DNA of 32,720 nucleotides from Candidatus Heimdallarchaeota archaeon LC_2 (GCA_001940725.1 MDVR01000050.1:1-32720), one strand, 5' to 3'. Positions 25,188-32,720 are shown, counted from the stretch's first letter. Notes: generated by a model from the letters alone, not told the origin. Numbers and translations are program-made.

Positions 25188-26633
25188 ATGGAGCTTTTAT
25201 CAATGAAATCTAGCACAATCAAAGAAATAATTAAACTTAAAGATCGAGGGTATAATCTTATCTCAATTGGATATTTAGGATCAAAAATGGTTCAATATAC
25301 TCTTTTCAATTATTTAACAAAACAATACAAAAACAAATTTTTAATTGCCAAACTTGATCGCTCATATCCTAGTATCGAAAATTTCTATCCCAATGCTAAA
25401 ATCTTTGAATATGAAGTCAATCAATCTACCAAGAAAGAAATAATTGAGATAAAAAAACCTGCCATTGGAAAATGGGAATTAAGAGGTCCCCCTAAAACTT
25501 CTAATTTTAATTTCGAATTTTATGTTAAAGGAGAATCAGTTATTAAAGTTGAAACTGAATTAGGTTTTTCATATAGGACAATCGAAGCCAATTTGAAAAC
25601 AAGAGCAGTAAATGAAGTCCCAAACATTTTAGCAAATATATGTGGCTTTTGCTCAACAGGGCACACTCTTGCTTATTGCTTAATGTTAGAGAGCATGATG
25701 GGGATTACTGATCAAATCACGGAAAGGACAAATCTATTACGAATTTTATTTTCCGAAGTTGAAAGAATACTAAATCATCTTCTTTGGATTGGGATATCTG
25801 TTTCTTCAGTAGGATTAAACGAATTTATGAGTAAGTTTTTCAAAATTAGGAAAAAAATCGAGGATGTTTTTGTCACTATTAAGAAAACAACCTCGTTGAA
25901 TAGAATTGGAGGAATCAATGCAAATATAGACAAATTACCTCACTTATCAACTATCCTTAAATTTATGCAAGAAGAGATTTTAGACATTGAATTTCATATT
26001 GAATATGAGTTATTAAGAGATTATACTAAAAATGTCTCCCGATTAACGCAAAATGAGATGGAAAATATAGGTGCTGTGGGTCCAATTGCTAGGTCTTCAA
26101 ATATAGCAATAGATGTTAGATCCGATAGACCGTATTCTGGATATTTAATTAAAGAATATCAGCCAATTGTAGTAAAAGGGGGTGACCTTTTTTCAATAAT
26201 ACAAATTAAATTTTCTGAGATAGTGTCCTCAATTAATCTCTCTCTTGATATAATGGATAATCTACCTAGTGGGAATACGAAAATCGAATATCAATTGATG
26301 GAAAACGGCAATATTGTGCAAAGTTGGGTTGAGGCTCCAAGTGGAATTCTCCAATATACTGGAAGAATAAAAAAAGGAAGACTTGATCAATTGCATATCA
26401 ATGTCCCTACAATTAATAATTTAATGCCAATGATTTACAGATTTAAAAAATCTGAATTAATGTATTTACCCATGATTTTACGAGGCATTGATATGGGTTA
26501 TGATCCCAATGATAACCTCACATTTGTCGATCTGAATAATGACAGAATAAAACAAATTACAGGATTTGAACTAACAAAAAAATCCGCTCAAGCAATTAAA
26601 CATTCTATTTCTCTGAAATTCTCTGATTTATAG
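25188..26633 (+). CDS. orphan NuoCD/HycE-like paralogue lacking the C-terminal [NiFe] ligands
   Basis: A 481-residue protein homologous over its length to the HycE-like subunit at 17171. It has a short NuoC-like part (about 1-80, with PSIENFYPNAKIFEYEV) and a large-subunit domain. The first Cys pair is kept (C152-G-F-C155), but Arg and Glu before it are lost (ANICG for ERICG). The IGPQHP motif is degraded and GFNHRGIEK has become GFSYRTIEA. The second pair is gone: where the hydrogenase reads DPCIGCMER this reads DMGYDPNDN, Cys to Gly437 and Cys to Pro440. The 38-residue tail after it is the same length in both. It therefore cannot hold a normal [NiFe] site. No small subunit or membrane genes accompany it; a maturation protease gene follows 67 nt later. 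Confidence 0.88.
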   Translation: MELLSMKSSTIKEIIKLKDRGYNLISIGYLGSKMVQYTLFNYLTKQYKNKFLIAKLDRSYPSIENFYPNAKIFEYEVNQSTKKEIIEIKKPAIGKWELRGPPKTSNFNFEFYVKGESVIKVETELGFSYRTIEANLKTRAVNEVPNILANICGFCSTGHTLAYCLMLESMMGITDQITERTNLLRILFSEVERILNHLLWIGISVSSVGLNEFMSKFFKIRKKIEDVFVTIKKTTSLNRIGGINANIDKLPHLSTILKFMQEEILDIEFHIEYELLRDYTKNVSRLTQNEMENIGAVGPIARSSNIAIDVRSDRPYSGYLIKEYQPIVVKGGDLFSIIQIKFSEIVSSINLSLDIMDNLPSGNTKIEYQLMENGNIVQSWVEAPSGILQYTGRIKKGRLDQLHINVPTINNLMPMIYRFKKSELMYLPMILRGIDMGYDPNDNLTFVDLNNDRIKQITGFELTKKSAQAIKHSISLKFSDL

Positions 26634-26700
26634 TTGATTTTACCACAAAACGATTATTTTTTATCGATGTGCTTTAACTCATTTGATCAAATTTTATTTC

Positions 26701-27171
26701 GTGGAAATTCATGTACTAGGGTGCGGAAACATTTTGAAGGGTGATGATGGTTTAGGACCTGCTGTTGCAGTTTATCTTGAAAACAATTATTTGCCTAAAG
26801 AAAATGTAACAATTCTTGATGCTGGTTTAGCTTGTGGTGAATGGATTAAACCTCTAATATATGATGATCTGCGTCCGAATAAAATAATAATAGTTGACGT
26901 CCTTGATTTGGATCTTGAACCTGGAGAAATCAAAATTTTTTCAGCAGATCAATTAAAATTGAACGCCATGTCAATATCTTCACATTTTTTTCCGGATAAA
27001 TTAATTATTGATGAATTATTAGCACTTGGGGTTGATATCATCTTTGTAGCTTGCCAACAAGGCTATATCCCTAAAGATATTTCAACTAAAATCTCTGAGG
27101 TTGTTGAAAAGTCAATTCCACGTATTGCAGAAGTAATAGCTGGTATGTGTAATCTTCAAAAAATACCTTAG
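26701..27171 (+). CDS. hydrogenase maturation protease (HyaD/FrhD family)
   Basis: A 157-residue endopeptidase with the opening VLGCGNILKGDDGLGP (residues 5-20; D15/D16), Asp66 in IIIVDVLDL and His95 in SSHFFP, matching the nickel-sensing positions of the family. The GCGN and DAG (40-42) features resemble proteases of F420-reducing and Mvh-type hydrogenases, so MvhA at 29665 is the likely substrate; MvhA has a 32-residue tail after its last ligand. GTG at 26701 is chosen because family members start just before this strand; an in-frame TTG at 26683 would add six residues. A TATA-like TTATTTTTTA lies around 26653. The 3' end overlaps that of the convergent hypA. Confidence 0.9.
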   Translation: MEIHVLGCGNILKGDDGLGPAVAVYLENNYLPKENVTILDAGLACGEWIKPLIYDDLRPNKIIIVDVLDLDLEPGEIKIFSADQLKLNAMSISSHFFPDKLIIDELLALGVDIIFVACQQGYIPKDISTKISEVVEKSIPRIAEVIAGMCNLQKIP

Positions 27172-27536
27172 GAAACCATTTTAATTCGTTTAATTACAAA
27201 ATCTCGTCCGTTGACAATTTTTGTAAAACCATCACAATTAGGACACATAAAACTCAAAACGCCATAATGCATATCATCATCAAATGTTTTGATATTTCCC
27301 AAATAATTGCATTGGTCACATTTTACTGTACCTTTTTTCTCATTTAATATTATTTTAGAGCCTTCCAAAATGGAATTTGGAATTAGACTTTCATAACAAA
27401 ATTGAATTTGATCAAAATTCAAAAATGCGAACTCCCCAATTTCCACCTCCACATCTATCACACGTTTTACTTTATGATTACTAACTTGTTTGATTATATT
27501 TTTGACTAACATCGAAGTTATACCATATTCATGCAT
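27168..27536 (-). CDS. hypA: hydrogenase nickel incorporation protein HypA
   Basis: A 122-residue nickel metallochaperone. It begins Met-His-Glu, the canonical nickel-binding N-terminus, which is why the ATG at 27536 is taken instead of the TTG at 27542. The zinc site is C73-x2-C76 and C98-x2-C101. The core VEVEIGEFAFLNFDQIQFCYE matches the usual HypA pattern (LxxxVGxLxxVxPxxLxFxFE). It lies 9 nt after the HypC-HypB fusion gene and would work with its GTPase half to load nickel into MvhA. It is closer to typical HypA than the copy at 10644. Confidence 0.93.
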   Translation of the reverse strand: MHEYGITSMLVKNIIKQVSNHKVKRVIDVEVEIGEFAFLNFDQIQFCYESLIPNSILEGSKIILNEKKGTVKCDQCNYLGNIKTFDDDMHYGVLSFMCPNCDGFTKIVNGRDFVIKRIKMVS

Positions 27537-27545
27537 CGACAATCA

Positions 27546-28439
27546 CTACAATTTTAACGCTTCAATTACCGTTTCTATCCCAACACCTTCCCTAGCATTT
27601 GTAAATACTACTTTGGAATGTGGGTTGATCTTATGTACATCTGCTCGCAATTTTTCAGGATCTACTTGCATTATCTTTGCTAAATCAATTTTGTTTATCA
27701 CTACGGTATCAGCAGTTCCAAAGATGTATGGGTGTTTTATTATCATATAGGGGCCTTCTGTTACAGAAACTACAACAATTCTTCGATCAGCACCTAATGG
27801 GAATTCACCTGGACAGATTAAATTTCCTACATTTTCTATAAACAAGAGCTGTATTTCGTTTAGGTTGATTCTATTCAATGCTTTTTTAATCAGATTTGCA
27901 TCAAGATGACATTCCTTTCCAGTATTAATTTGGAGTGTATTTACACCGTGCTTAGCAATTCGATCAACATCAATGGTTGTTGTAATATCACCACCCAAGA
28001 CGAAAATTTTATATTTATCCTTAAGCTGTGTAACTAGTCGTTCCAATAGGGTTGTTTTACCCGATCCTATTGAACCCATTATGTCAAATGATTTTACTCC
28101 GCTTTTCCGTAATCTAGAATCATTTTCATTTGCTAAATCTCGATTCCGCTGCAAAATATTTTCATCAAGTTCAATATCAAAAACCTCTCCCTCATCTGGC
28201 TCAATGATTTCATCTCTCATTTTATACATCTCCTGTATTTGTTCCCAAATTTCAAACGTTTCTTTCGCTTCCTCTTCATCCACAATTCGAATTCCATAAC
28301 CATTATTTACAATTACATAATCTCCTACCTTTACATCAAGTAAAGAAATATCTACAAGTGCGGTCTTTGATTTTTCAAAACTGGCAGTCGCATAATTATC
28401 TATAATCTTTAAGATTTTAACAGGAATTGCGATACACAT
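27546..28439 (-). CDS. HypC-HypB fusion, hydrogenase maturation chaperone and nickel GTPase
   Basis: A 297-residue fusion of two maturation factors normally made separately. Residues 1-75 are HypC: MCIAIP with Cys2, the cysteine that carries the Fe(CN)2CO unit, then VGDYVIV and DEEEAKETFEIWEQI. The usual His of V-H-x-G is Asn45. After an acidic linker (76-92) comes HypB (about 93-297) with P-loop GSIGSGKT (122-129), GGDITTT, the metal site C177-H178, ENVGNLIC (C209) and the GTP-specificity motif NKID. The ATG at 28439 is chosen so that Cys follows Met; the one at 28448 would bury it. The gene sits between the QmoC-like gene and hypA. HypD, E and F are not in the window. Confidence 0.92.
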   Translation of the reverse strand: MCIAIPVKILKIIDNYATASFEKSKTALVDISLLDVKVGDYVIVNNGYGIRIVDEEEAKETFEIWEQIQEMYKMRDEIIEPDEGEVFDIELDENILQRNRDLANENDSRLRKSGVKSFDIMGSIGSGKTTLLERLVTQLKDKYKIFVLGGDITTTIDVDRIAKHGVNTLQINTGKECHLDANLIKKALNRINLNEIQLLFIENVGNLICPGEFPLGADRRIVVVSVTEGPYMIIKHPYIFGTADTVVINKIDLAKIMQVDPEKLRADVHKINPHSKVVFTNAREGVGIETVIEALKL

Positions 28440-28461
28440 GATAACCATGTTCTATGTTGAA

Positions 28462-29664
28462 TTAGTTTGTTACTGATTTGGGTAATGTTACATCTTCCGT
28501 TTCAGTGTATTGAGGAAGTTTAACAACTATCTTACCCTTGTTTACCCATAGCGCAAGGGGTCTGTATACAACATGGGCAAATTTGCTGAACGGGAATATG
28601 AACAACAAAGTCCCAGAGAATACTAAATGTATAAAGAAAGAATAATATATCCAAGGTTCCGAACTATCCCAATACACTCCAATTTCCACCATGAACCCGG
28701 TCAATCCAGCAAAGAAAAGTAATAAAAGAAAAATCCAATCATCGATTTCTGAGGACTTAGAATATGTACTTGTCTTAAACAGCCGATTATATATTGCCAA
28801 AGTCACTCCAAACATGAATACTATCCCACCAATTGTACCTATCAGTCTAGGTGGATAAAAGAGTGAGACTGATTCTTCTGGATCTTTGAACACGAAATCC
28901 AGGGCTGTAGCTGCAAATAATGACATGAACCCCCAGAATATTGTCATATGTATCATCCATCGGTTTTGATACCAAGGAACTTTTTCATCTTCACACTCAC
29001 CTTTGAACGATTTTTGCATCATTACCTCTCCAATTAAAACAGACCAAAGCCCAGTAATCCAATTTTTCTTTGATTTACGTTCATTAGTTATAACATCTAC
29101 CAGTTTCCCATTCGAAGTTGAAGTTGTCAAATAAAGCATTCTTAAGGCACCAAACAGCATTACAAGGGAGATAAATATTCCTGCCCACAATCCAACATCA
29201 TGGATCAAATCGGCTTCAATATAATCAAAGAGGCGAACCTCACTCCCGGAGGGAATATCTTTAGTAGTAATTAGGAGTGCACCGGTAAGAGCAATAATCA
29301 CTCCAAGAGTTAGTATAGCAAATAATTTTTGTGATAAATTAAACAATTTGCCAATGCGAGTAATATCATACCGGGAAATTGCATATTTGCGAGATGCCAT
29401 CATAAATCCTGCAGGGTCTGCTTCTCTAGGACACTCATCTGTACAGCTCCCACAATAGTAGCAACTCCACAAATGTTCAGAACCTAACAATCTACTTTCT
29501 AATCCTAATTGGGCATATCGGATGGTTTTTCTTGGAAAATCTGCTGTTTCTGTCACTAGGGGGCACGTTGCAGTGCAATGTCCACAATTATAACATGCTG
29601 AGACATCGAAGGCCCCGTAGTTCTTTAATTCAGGTATTAGTGAATCTTTAACTAATATTGCCAT
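28462..29664 (-). CDS. QmoC-like membrane protein: HdrC-type 2x[4Fe-4S] domain fused to cytochrome b
   Basis: A 400-residue protein. Residues 1-95 carry two [4Fe-4S] motifs (C24-x2-C27-x2-C30-x3-C34-Pro and C68-x2-C71-x2-C74-x3-C78-Pro) as in HdrC. From about 110 on are about six hydrophobic helices of NarI/HdrE type, with His in candidate heme b positions (DLIHDVG, WMIHMTIFW, FFIHLVFSG, KFAHVVY). This domain order is that of QmoC from sulfate reducers, which joins cytosolic electron carriers to the quinone pool. GGAGGT before the ATG overlaps the last codons of mvhA, so it is co-expressed with the hydrogenase. Likely role: passing electrons from MvhADG to a membrane quinone, or the reverse. 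HdrDE-like or Isp-type use is an alternative. Confidence 0.88.
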   Translation of the reverse strand: MAILVKDSLIPELKNYGAFDVSACYNCGHCTATCPLVTETADFPRKTIRYAQLGLESRLLGSEHLWSCYYCGSCTDECPREADPAGFMMASRKYAISRYDITRIGKLFNLSQKLFAILTLGVIIALTGALLITTKDIPSGSEVRLFDYIEADLIHDVGLWAGIFISLVMLFGALRMLYLTTSTSNGKLVDVITNERKSKKNWITGLWSVLIGEVMMQKSFKGECEDEKVPWYQNRWMIHMTIFWGFMSLFAATALDFVFKDPEESVSLFYPPRLIGTIGGIVFMFGVTLAIYNRLFKTSTYSKSSEIDDWIFLLLLFFAGLTGFMVEIGVYWDSSEPWIYYSFFIHLVFSGTLLFIFPFSKFAHVVYRPLALWVNKGKIVVKLPQYTETEDVTLPKSVTN

Positions 29665-31173
29665 TTATTTTACCTCCGTTCCATCCCACATCCTCATATT
29701 TCGGATCCTTTCATTGTTGGCATTGTAAATTTCCAACCTTAGAGGCAGTTGACCTGGAAGAGTGTGAGTTGCACAAGCAAAACAAGGATCATAGGCTCTG
29801 AATGCCATTTCAATCTTATTTAGAATTCCATCTGTAACATGACCGTTTTTTATCAACCCTTGGGCTGCCTGTTTAATTCCAAGATTAATTGGAGCAGCGT
29901 TTTGTTGTGTAGCAACAATAAGATTCACCTTCTCAATTACTCCTAAATCATTAGTATTATAATGATGAATTAATACTCCTCTTGGAGCTTCAACAACACC
30001 AATTCCTTCTTTGGGAGTTTTACTAGGTAATTCGCGGACATTTGAATCAATAAAATCGGGATCCTTAGCTAGTTCAAGCATTCTTTCGGCTCCGTACAAA
30101 GTTTCTACTATACGCGCCCAATGCCAAGCTAAAGTCATATGTACTGGTTTTCCACCTAATGTATCATATAATCTATCATACTCTTTTTGCGCTAGTGGGG
30201 TTGGCATGCCTTCTGACACATTGAGTCTAGCCAATGGGTTAACTCGGTAAAGACCACTATCAATTCCATCAATAAAACCTTTCCATCCAATTGGTTTCAA
30301 ATAAGTTTGCTTAACATAAGTCCATGGCTCCACATGTTCTGCAATATAGTCTAGATAATTATGCACGTCAAACTTAGCATACTCTTTTCCGGTTGGATCC
30401 ATTATTCTGAGATCCCCATCGTAAAAATTAACTTGGTTATTTTTGTCAACAAGGCCCATATAGTATGTTTCATTAGTATAAGCTTGGCTGGTTATTAAAT
30501 TAACATATTCCTCATTTCCTAAAACTATTTGATTGAATAAGCCCATTGTCCATTGAGCAAATTCAATAGCCTGTTCTGAAATTTTGATTGCTCTTTCTTG
30601 AATATCTTTATTCAAAGCTTTTGAAATACCTCCAGGTAACCCAAATACCGGATGAATGACTTTCCCTGTAATTTCAGTCATTAGATTCCTGATTTCTCTA
30701 CGCATTGCTATTACTTTTTTTCCAGCATCTAAACCTGCTTTTGCAATTACACCCAGAATATTTCTTTCAGCTTTTGGGGCTTCTGGACCTACTATAAAAT
30801 CAGGTCCACCTAAAAAGAAGAAATGCAAAGTGTGGTCTTCTACCATAAAGCAATTATAAACAAATTCACGTATTTTGAGAGCAGCAGGAGGAGGAGTGAC
30901 TTGATAAAGGTCATCTAATGCTTTAACTGACGCCATGTGGTGAGCTGTTGGACAAACACCACATATTCGTTGAGTTATTCTTGGCATTTCCTCGGAATGC
31001 ATTCCTTCACAAAATTTTTCAAATCCTCTTAATTCAGGTACTTGGAAAAATGCTTTGTCCACATTACCTGCTTCATTCAAGTGTAGAGTTATTTTTCCAT
31101 GTCCTTCCAATCTAGTTATTGGATCAATTACAATTATATTATCTTTATTAGGTACTATTTGTTGTTCTGTCAT
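29665..31173 (-). CDS. mvhA: group 3 (Mvh-type) [NiFe] hydrogenase large subunit
   Basis: A 502-residue catalytic subunit. N-terminal DPITRLEGHGKI, ligands L1 R69-I-C71-G-V-C74 and L2 DPC464-F-A-C467-A-T-H470 are all present, so it should be active. The DPCxxCATH form and the partner genes fit group 3c (F420-non-reducing, Mvh). A 32-residue tail after His470 would be removed by the maturation protease at 26701. It is cytosolic, and splits or forms H2. GGAGGT before the ATG lies inside the end of mvhG, and ATGA overlap couples the two genes. The related groups 3a and 3d are less likely because no FrhB or diaphorase gene is near. Confidence 0.95.
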   Translation of the reverse strand: MTEQQIVPNKDNIIVIDPITRLEGHGKITLHLNEAGNVDKAFFQVPELRGFEKFCEGMHSEEMPRITQRICGVCPTAHHMASVKALDDLYQVTPPPAALKIREFVYNCFMVEDHTLHFFFLGGPDFIVGPEAPKAERNILGVIAKAGLDAGKKVIAMRREIRNLMTEITGKVIHPVFGLPGGISKALNKDIQERAIKISEQAIEFAQWTMGLFNQIVLGNEEYVNLITSQAYTNETYYMGLVDKNNQVNFYDGDLRIMDPTGKEYAKFDVHNYLDYIAEHVEPWTYVKQTYLKPIGWKGFIDGIDSGLYRVNPLARLNVSEGMPTPLAQKEYDRLYDTLGGKPVHMTLAWHWARIVETLYGAERMLELAKDPDFIDSNVRELPSKTPKEGIGVVEAPRGVLIHHYNTNDLGVIEKVNLIVATQQNAAPINLGIKQAAQGLIKNGHVTDGILNKIEMAFRAYDPCFACATHTLPGQLPLRLEIYNANNERIRNMRMWDGTEVK

Positions 31174-32150
31174 TTTTGAAAAACCTCCATGTTGCGTCTT
31201 TTCAGGATACTTGAAGGTAAACTAAACATGTACACTAATCCCGTAAAATTTGGAATTGTGGACAATAGTTGTTCTGCTTCAATTTCATTTGATGTATCAA
31301 TAATGGATGACATCGCAGAAGCGAATTTAGTTCCCATATCATCAATTTCATCAGTGGGACCGTAACACCCCCTGCAAGGCATATTCACTCTCATACAAAG
31401 TTCACCACAACCAATTCTTGTGACAGGTCCCAGACATATAATTCCTTGTTCCAATAAACATCTTCCTTCTACAGGAATAATTTCATGAGGTCGTTTGAAC
31501 TCTGTAATTTTGATTTTTTCTTCAGATCTTTCAAGTGGACAAGTTTCACACATATTCCGATTCGGTGATAGAATGGATCCATTCGGTGGTAAATTTCCGG
31601 ATAAAATGGCTTGCACTCCAGCCATTAATAAATCCGGATTTGGGGGGCAACCAGGTAGATAATAATCCACTGGAATAATATCATCCAATTTTCTAACTGT
31701 GTCATAGATCTCAGGCAATTCCAATTTTATTCCATCCACAACGTTTTCTATTAGAGGTCTAGTTTTATTAGGGTTGTAGACACTGGGTACTTCTTGGTAA
31801 ACTCTATCAAATATTGCTTCTCTATTCCAGAAATTAGCGAGACCTGGTATACCTCCCATATGTGCACATGCACCATATGCAATGATCAGTCCAGATTTCT
31901 TTCTGAGAAGTTTACAAATTTTTACATCTTCTGAATTCTTAATTGCTCCATTGATGAAGCTAACCGCAATCGAATTATCAGGCATTGCTTCAACATCTTC
32001 TTTTTTGAAATCAAGTGCAACAGGCCAAAATATTATATCAACCGCTGCAACCACATCTAAAATACCCTCTGCTAGATCAACAACCGATTCTTCACAACCA
32101 CCGCAAGTTCCACACCAATAAAAACCAACTTTAGGTTTACCGTTACTCAT
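31170..32150 (-). CDS. mvhG: group 3 (Mvh-type) hydrogenase small subunit
   Basis: A 326-residue iron-sulfur subunit passing electrons away from the [NiFe] site. The N-terminal domain holds the proximal cluster (WCGTCGGCEE, C13/C16/C19; C95 in YGACAHMGG; C168 in LPGCPPNP). The C-terminal domain holds further clusters (C201, C204, C231, C239, C248, C252, C259, C262), as in MvhG/FrhG-type subunits. There is no Tat signal, so the enzyme is cytosolic. AAGGAG before the ATG lies in the end of mvhD, and the ATGA overlap gives coupling. Residues about 146-257 are also encoded by a second, 99% identical DNA copy at the end of the window. Confidence 0.95.
   Translation of the reverse strand: MSNGKPKVGFYWCGTCGGCEESVVDLAEGILDVVAAVDIIFWPVALDFKKEDVEAMPDNSIAVSFINGAIKNSEDVKICKLLRKKSGLIIAYGACAHMGGIPGLANFWNREAIFDRVYQEVPSVYNPNKTRPLIENVVDGIKLELPEIYDTVRKLDDIIPVDYYLPGCPPNPDLLMAGVQAILSGNLPPNGSILSPNRNMCETCPLERSEEKIKITEFKRPHEIIPVEGRCLLEQGIICLGPVTRIGCGELCMRVNMPCRGCYGPTDEIDDMGTKFASAMSSIIDTSNEIEAEQLLSTIPNFTGLVYMFSLPSSILKRRNMEVFQK
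31380..31715 (-). repeat. direct repeat, copy A (inside mvhG)
   Basis: 336 nt identical to 32385-32720 except for T/A at 31447 versus 32452 (Gln to Leu in the protein) and T/C at 31569 versus 32574 (silent). The two copies are 1005 nt apart in the same orientation. This copy lies in an intact gene. Confidence 0.95.
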
Positions 32151-32384
32151 AGGTCATTCTCCTTTATAGTGATCGGACCTAATTTCTTCAAAGTATCAAC
32201 CATCTCAGAAATCACATCCCTTGCCTTGTTTGCTTCTGATGCAGATATTCCGTCCATTCTAACTCTTTTCTTATCGATTCCAAACGCTTCAAGCATTTTT
32301 AGAAGAATATGAAATCTTCGAACTGTTTTATAATTACCATCAATATAGTGGCAATCCCCTAAATGGCACATTGAGATGATCACA
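32147..32384 (-). CDS. mvhD: MvhD-like iron-sulfur subunit, 3' part only
   Basis: The C-terminal 78 residues of an MvhD (delta subunit), which links the Mvh hydrogenase to HdrA in the heterodisulfide reductase complex through a [2Fe-2S] cluster. Visible are VIISMCHLGDCHYIDGNYK and RVRMDGISASEA, both typical of the MvhD C-terminal half. The first 60 or so residues, with the remaining cysteines, are missing: at 32384/32385 the sequence switches abruptly to an out-of-frame copy of mvhG, and the mvhD frame meets a stop at 32390-32392. A GTG at 32383 could be taken for a start but falls inside a conserved strand, so I treat the gene as truncated. It is followed by mvhG with an ATGA overlap. Confidence 0.85.
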
Positions 32385-32720
32385 CATATTCACTCTCATA
32401 CAAAGTTCACCACAACCAATTCTTGTGACAGGTCCCAGACATATAATTCCTAGTTCCAATAAACATCTTCCTTCTACAGGAATAATTTCATGAGGTCGTT
32501 TGAACTCTGTAATTTTGATTTTTTCTTCAGATCTTTCAAGTGGACAAGTTTCACACATATTCCGATTCGGTGACAGAATGGATCCATTCGGTGGTAAATT
32601 TCCGGATAAAATGGCTTGCACTCCAGCCATTAATAAATCCGGATTTGGGGGGCAACCAGGTAGATAATAATCCACTGGAATAATATCATCCAATTTTCTA
32701 ACTGTGTCATAGATCTCAGG
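32385..32720 (-). pseudogene. second partial copy of mvhG (direct repeat copy B)
   Basis: Encodes residues about 146-257 of MvhG, then at the junction runs out of frame into mvhD and stops at 32340 after about 14 foreign residues. It has two mismatches against copy A in 336 nt and runs to the last base of the window. It is either the remnant of a duplication that destroyed the start of mvhD, or a chimeric join at a contig end. In both cases it should not be annotated as an independent functional gene. Confidence 0.8.

Noticed and set aside
32340..32693. Independent small iron-sulfur protein gene at the window end
   Set aside because: It is a fragment of the mvhG repeat copy with a few out-of-frame residues after the junction and has no start signal of its own.
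1..32720. CRISPR array, insertion sequence or prophage
   Set aside because: No regularly spaced short repeats, no transposase or integrase, and no phage structural genes were seen on either strand; the only long repeat is the mvhG partial copy.

Overview
This AT-rich window reads as archaeal DNA. Single genes tend to have a TATA-like box centred about 24-28 nt upstream of the start codon (leaderless transcripts, several TTG starts), while genes inside operons have strong GGAGGT/GAGGT ribosome binding sites. The gene content (Mvh-type hydrogenase, group 4 membrane hydrogenase, heme O synthase, RING-like zinc finger on a membrane protein, cyanophycin synthetase, stand-alone RAM domain) would suit an Asgard archaeon, perhaps of the Heimdallarchaeia. 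That placement is an inference; no rRNA or ribosomal marker is present.

Layout. 1-117: 3' end of an unknown gene. 255-3053: cyanophycin synthetase (cphA). 3092-5820: a small membrane protein, a TPR protein and a helical protein. 6032-9306: two coupled polytopic membrane genes, the second ending in a zinc ribbon plus a RING-like finger. 9378-10298: amidohydrolase. 10322-10555: RAM/Lrp-type ligand domain.

10644-19691 (minus strand) is a compact 12-gene operon: nuoA-like, nuoB-like, fused nuoCD/hycE-like, nuoH, nuoI, split nuoJ, nuoK, nuoL, nuoN/mrpD-like, a hydrogenase maturation protease and a divergent hypA. The large subunit keeps all four Cys ligands for a [NiFe] centre, so this is a group 4 energy-converting hydrogenase on an unusually complex I-like membrane arm, not respiratory complex I. 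No nuoEFG electron-input module is present; ferredoxin is the likely partner (inference). Several ion-path residues are replaced in NuoN, NuoK and NuoA.

19692-20515 is an 824-nt intergenic region with a possible structured RNA (20184-20263). Then follow a cytosolic hybrid histidine kinase, a small membrane protein, a coiled-coil protein and heme O synthase (ctaB).

25188-32720 is a second hydrogenase locus. On the plus strand lie an orphan NuoCD-like paralogue that has lost the C-terminal Ni-ligand cysteines and a maturation protease. On the minus strand lie mvhD(partial)-mvhG-mvhA, a QmoC-like HdrC/cytochrome b protein, a HypC-HypB fusion and hypA. The layout suggests that electrons from H2 pass through Mvh to a membrane quinone via the QmoC-like subunit (inference). 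The last 336 nt are a near-identical second copy of part of mvhG replacing the 5' part of mvhD: a real rearrangement or an assembly/amplification artefact at the contig end.
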